The notes beneath the pieces were generated by a model. It had not been told where the DNA came from. It did no database searches and was given only the letters and a program-made list of their open reading frames with translations. Made by a program: the position numbers and the translations under genes. From Pirellulales bacterium (lineage in GTDB: Bacteria; Planctomycetota; Planctomycetia; Pirellulales; Thermoguttaceae): 64,000 bases of DNA. Where the stretch lies: the NCBI GenBank assembly GCA_020846145.1, contig JADLEL010000124.1, positions 1-64,000 on the forward strand. The letters are read 5' to 3'. Each line of letters begins with the position of its first letter. Within the stretch, counting starts at the first letter, position 1. This document shows positions 61,681 to 64,000 of this stretch, piece after piece.

Positions 61681-63294
61681 CTATCTTCCCGGCTTTTCGG
61701 GATTCACGTTCAACATGGGAGTCAGGCCCTTCAGGTCGGTCCACAGGGTTCCCGGCCCGGAATAGATCATTTTCAGATCGATGTTCTCCGGCAGGCCCTG
61801 GGCGAATTGCCACTGCGTATAGGCCGTCGGATCGCCGAACGCCTTGACCGCCAACTCGAACAGTTGCGCGTGGGCTTCTTGCTGCATTCGCTTGGAATTG
61901 TTCTCGGCCTCGCCCAACGCCACGGTCTTCTTGGCGTCGATTTCGGCGCACTGGCGATCGATCGTCGCGACTTTCTTTTCGGTCTCGGCGGCGATGGTTT
62001 CGGACTCTTTTTGGCCGGTGGCTTTCGTTTCGGCGATGAGCTTTTTGGTGCCCTCGGTGATTTTGGCAGCTTCGAGGAGCACCGTCTGCTCGGCCTCGCG
62101 AAGGCTGGCCTCCATCTTCGCCGTGGTCGTTTCCTGGGCACGGGTCAGGGCCAACTCGTCGGCGACGTAGCCTTTTTGGATCGGCTCGCGGACTTCCTTG
62201 GGAATGAAGATATGGCGGATCAGCCCATAAAGCAGGCTGATGTTCTTTTCTTCGAGCACCTTGCTGAAATCCTTGTCCACGTTCTCTTGGAATTCTTGGC
62301 GGCTTTTGCCGATCAACAGTCCGACGGCCCCCAGTTTCGAGCCGTTGTTGCGGCAGATGCTTTCGCATTGGGGGATAATGACTTTCTGCCGCACGGCCTC
62401 CAGATTGCCGAAACGGCCGATAATCTCCGGGGCTTGACTCGGTAAGATGCCCCAAACGGCGCTGAAATCCATGTGGATTTTGAAGCCGTCGCTCGAGGGG
62501 AAACTGATGCCGGTGTCGGCCACGGGCTGCTCCTCGCCGCTCTCGTCGAAGAGGATCGTCCCGCGGGCGTCTTTCTTTTTCTCCGTGGAGATTTCCTCCG
62601 CATTATACCCGATCGAAATGATGTCGATCTGCATTTCCCGCGGATTGACGGCATACAGGCCCGGCGGCAAGGTGTCTTTCTGGATGCCGGCCGATCGCTG
62701 GGGAGTCGCTTTTGGATTATCGGTCAAGTAGGTCGCCACGCCGACATAGCCGGGCTGGATCTGAACCCATCCCGACTGCTTGATTTGCCCTTCGCCGACA
62801 TCTTCCTGCACGGTTTTGACCATGTCGTACTTATAGCCGTAAGCGTTGATGCGATACCGGCCGGGACCGAAGGTCCGCCGCAAGATGCCCTTGCTTTTCG
62901 CCTCGCCGATGTCGCCATCGACCAGGAATTGTCCGCTGGGCAGGTCCGCGCCCAATTTGCTGGTTACGATCGCCAATTCGCCGGGCTTCACCACCACGTC
63001 GGGGATCAGGTTTCGCTCCCACCAGATCGGACAATAGAAGTGCCGGCCCGGGCCGGGCATGTCTTCCAGTACGCCGATCTCGCCCGGTTGGGCAAAGCAT
63101 CCCGGCGCGGCATATTTGCCGGTCCAGGTCATAATCAACGGGCCTTTGTAGCGCAACAGCAGGCTATATCCATCGGGCACGTAGTACCGATTCACCGTCC
63201 AGTCGAAGGCCTGGTAAGCAAAGAAGCCGACGAGCGCGAGGAATATCGCGGCCAGCGCGATCCACGAGGCCATATTCAGCTTAATTCGCATCAT
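61681..63294 (-). CDS. SPFH/band-7 membrane protein
   Basis: A 537-aa membrane-anchored scaffold. One N-terminal helix (WIALAAIFLALVGFFAYQAF), then an SPFH core (DGYSLLLRYKGPLIM, GLYAVNPREMQIDIISIGYN, FKIHMDFSAVWGILPSQ) and a coiled-coil tail (AQETTTAKMEASLREAEQTV). Likely organises inner-membrane domains together with the partial SPFH gene and the PspA-like gene. Length is larger than flotillins because of an insertion in the first half. Confidence 0.82.
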   Translation of the reverse strand: MMRIKLNMASWIALAAIFLALVGFFAYQAFDWTVNRYYVPDGYSLLLRYKGPLIMTWTGKYAAPGCFAQPGEIGVLEDMPGPGRHFYCPIWWERNLIPDVVVKPGELAIVTSKLGADLPSGQFLVDGDIGEAKSKGILRRTFGPGRYRINAYGYKYDMVKTVQEDVGEGQIKQSGWVQIQPGYVGVATYLTDNPKATPQRSAGIQKDTLPPGLYAVNPREMQIDIISIGYNAEEISTEKKKDARGTILFDESGEEQPVADTGISFPSSDGFKIHMDFSAVWGILPSQAPEIIGRFGNLEAVRQKVIIPQCESICRNNGSKLGAVGLLIGKSRQEFQENVDKDFSKVLEEKNISLLYGLIRHIFIPKEVREPIQKGYVADELALTRAQETTTAKMEASLREAEQTVLLEAAKITEGTKKLIAETKATGQKESETIAAETEKKVATIDRQCAEIDAKKTVALGEAENNSKRMQQEAHAQLFELAVKAFGDPTAYTQWQFAQGLPENIDLKMIYSGPGTLWTDLKGLTPMLNVNPEKPGR

Positions 63295-63350
63295 GGGATG
63301 TTTCTCCCTAAAGGCTTATTTTGCGGGAAATGAACGACGAATCGAATTTC

Positions 63351-63426
63351 GTTGGGGTGGCAGTTGCACTGCCACTCCCCGTTACCCGTCGATTTCAAGG
63401 GGTGGCAGTACAACTGCCACCCCAAC
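63351..63426. repeat. Palindrome between SPFH genes
   Basis: GTTGGGGTGGCAGTTGCACT and AGTACAACTGCCACCCCAAC flank about 35 bp, forming a strong hairpin between the two SPFH genes. Dispersed palindrome. Confidence 0.75.
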
Positions 63427-63444
63427 GGTTGAACTGGACGGGAT

Positions 63445-64000
63445 TTACTTATTCACCGGTGGCGGATTCGGCGCTGTCGCCGCGCCCGACGGCTTGGTTT
63501 CGAACGTCTTGAAGACGTCCATCAACGGACTGGTGTCGGTGTTGATCATCATCGCGCGGAAGGCGGGGGCCAACTTTTTCAACAGCGTCCAACGGGCGAA
63601 TTCCCCGCCGTTGCCGCTAAAGGCGGCGACCGATTTCCGCCAGCCCGCCGCTTCGGCCTCGTTGGCGAAGTTGATCACGTTGGCGTCGGCCTTGCCCTTG
63701 GCCAGAATCGCCGCCGCCAGGTCCTGGGCGGCTTGCAGCTTCTGTTCGGCGACCGCCAGACGCTTGTCGGCGTCGATCAGCGCCACCTCCTGCTTCTTCT
63801 TGGCTTCGGTGGTTACGACCACGACTTCCTGATTGGCGGCCACTTTTTCGCGCTTCTGTTGCACGAGCGCTTTTTCCACCGCCAAGGTCATTTCGGCCTT
63901 TTGCTGTTCGATTTCCTTCTTGTATTGATTTTCCTGCTGCAGCGCGATTTCCCGCCGGCGGACGGGTTCGGCGATCTTGTCGGGCGGGTTGATGCGCGTG
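63445..64000 (-). CDS. SPFH-type protein, C-terminal part (start beyond window)
   Basis: Only the coiled-coil C-terminus is here (RRREIALQQENQYKKEIEQQ, KAEMTLAVEKALVQQKREK, AILAKGKADANVINFANEAE), ending in a Pro-rich tail. The same architecture as the downstream SPFH gene, 150 bp away. The start codon is outside the window on the right. Confidence 0.72.
   Translation of the reverse strand, partial: TRINPPDKIAEPVRRREIALQQENQYKKEIEQQKAEMTLAVEKALVQQKREKVAANQEVVVVTTEAKKKQEVALIDADKRLAVAEQKLQAAQDLAAAILAKGKADANVINFANEAEAAGWRKSVAAFSGNGGEFARWTLLKKLAPAFRAMMINTDTSPLMDVFKTFETKPSGAATAPNPPPVNK

Overview
The window looks like a chromosomal segment of a Planctomycete (Pirellulales-like). No taxon marker was compared, so this rests on content. 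There are six secreted proteins with a C-terminal PEP-CTERM anchor, including two giant passenger-repeat proteins, a TIGR03790/dockerin protein and a secreted hydrolase. There is also a XylR-type AraC regulator, a J-like membrane protein, high overall G+C, and many short palindromic and MITE-like repeats. No rRNA, tRNA, CRISPR array or autonomous transposase was seen.

Layout. 0-5.5 kb: scpB with an acidic tail, a SfiI-type restriction-modification (R-M) pair whose nuclease gene is broken, two DUF488 genes and a probable dual-OB gene. 5.5-10 kb: sulfatase remnant, a 0.6-kb noncoding repeat, a MITE and a PEP-CTERM repeat protein. 10-19 kb: SNF2 helicase, ribD, an MmeI-like fused R-M enzyme, a UroD-family protein. 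19-24.6 kb: APC permease with an odd insertion, cstA, trxB. 24.6-29.8 kb: a HindIII-type R-M operon packed between trxB and asnS, then a DUF433/DUF5615 toxin-antitoxin module inserted at the 3' end of asnS, then an epimerase gene carrying a palindrome in frame. 30-33.6 kb: three PEP-CTERM genes. 33.8-38 kb: lipoprotein, holA, J-like protein. 38-40.6 kb: second copy of the 0.6-kb repeat, a TIR-domain protein and a VapBC-like pair. 40.6-48.2 kb: recJ, rpmG, a small membrane protein, rpoD and a third type II R-M pair. 48.5-59.6 kb: secreted hydrolase, XylR-type regulator bracketed by inverted MITEs, 2036-residue repeat protein. 59.7-64 kb: methyltransferase and a PspA/SPFH membrane module running off the end.

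Two themes stand out. First, defence genes (four R-M systems, one TIR protein, two toxin-antitoxin pairs, DUF488/dual-OB) are scattered singly between housekeeping genes rather than gathered in one island, and several look recently inserted or inactivated. Second, the DNA carries several families of non-autonomous inverted-repeat elements, some with target duplications, one inside a coding sequence and two around a regulator gene. The best candidates for something new are the nonsense codon exactly at the SfiI catalytic lysine, the TIR protein with an unassigned C-terminal domain, the paired structured 0.6-kb repeat, and the 18-bp duplication around the toxin-antitoxin module.
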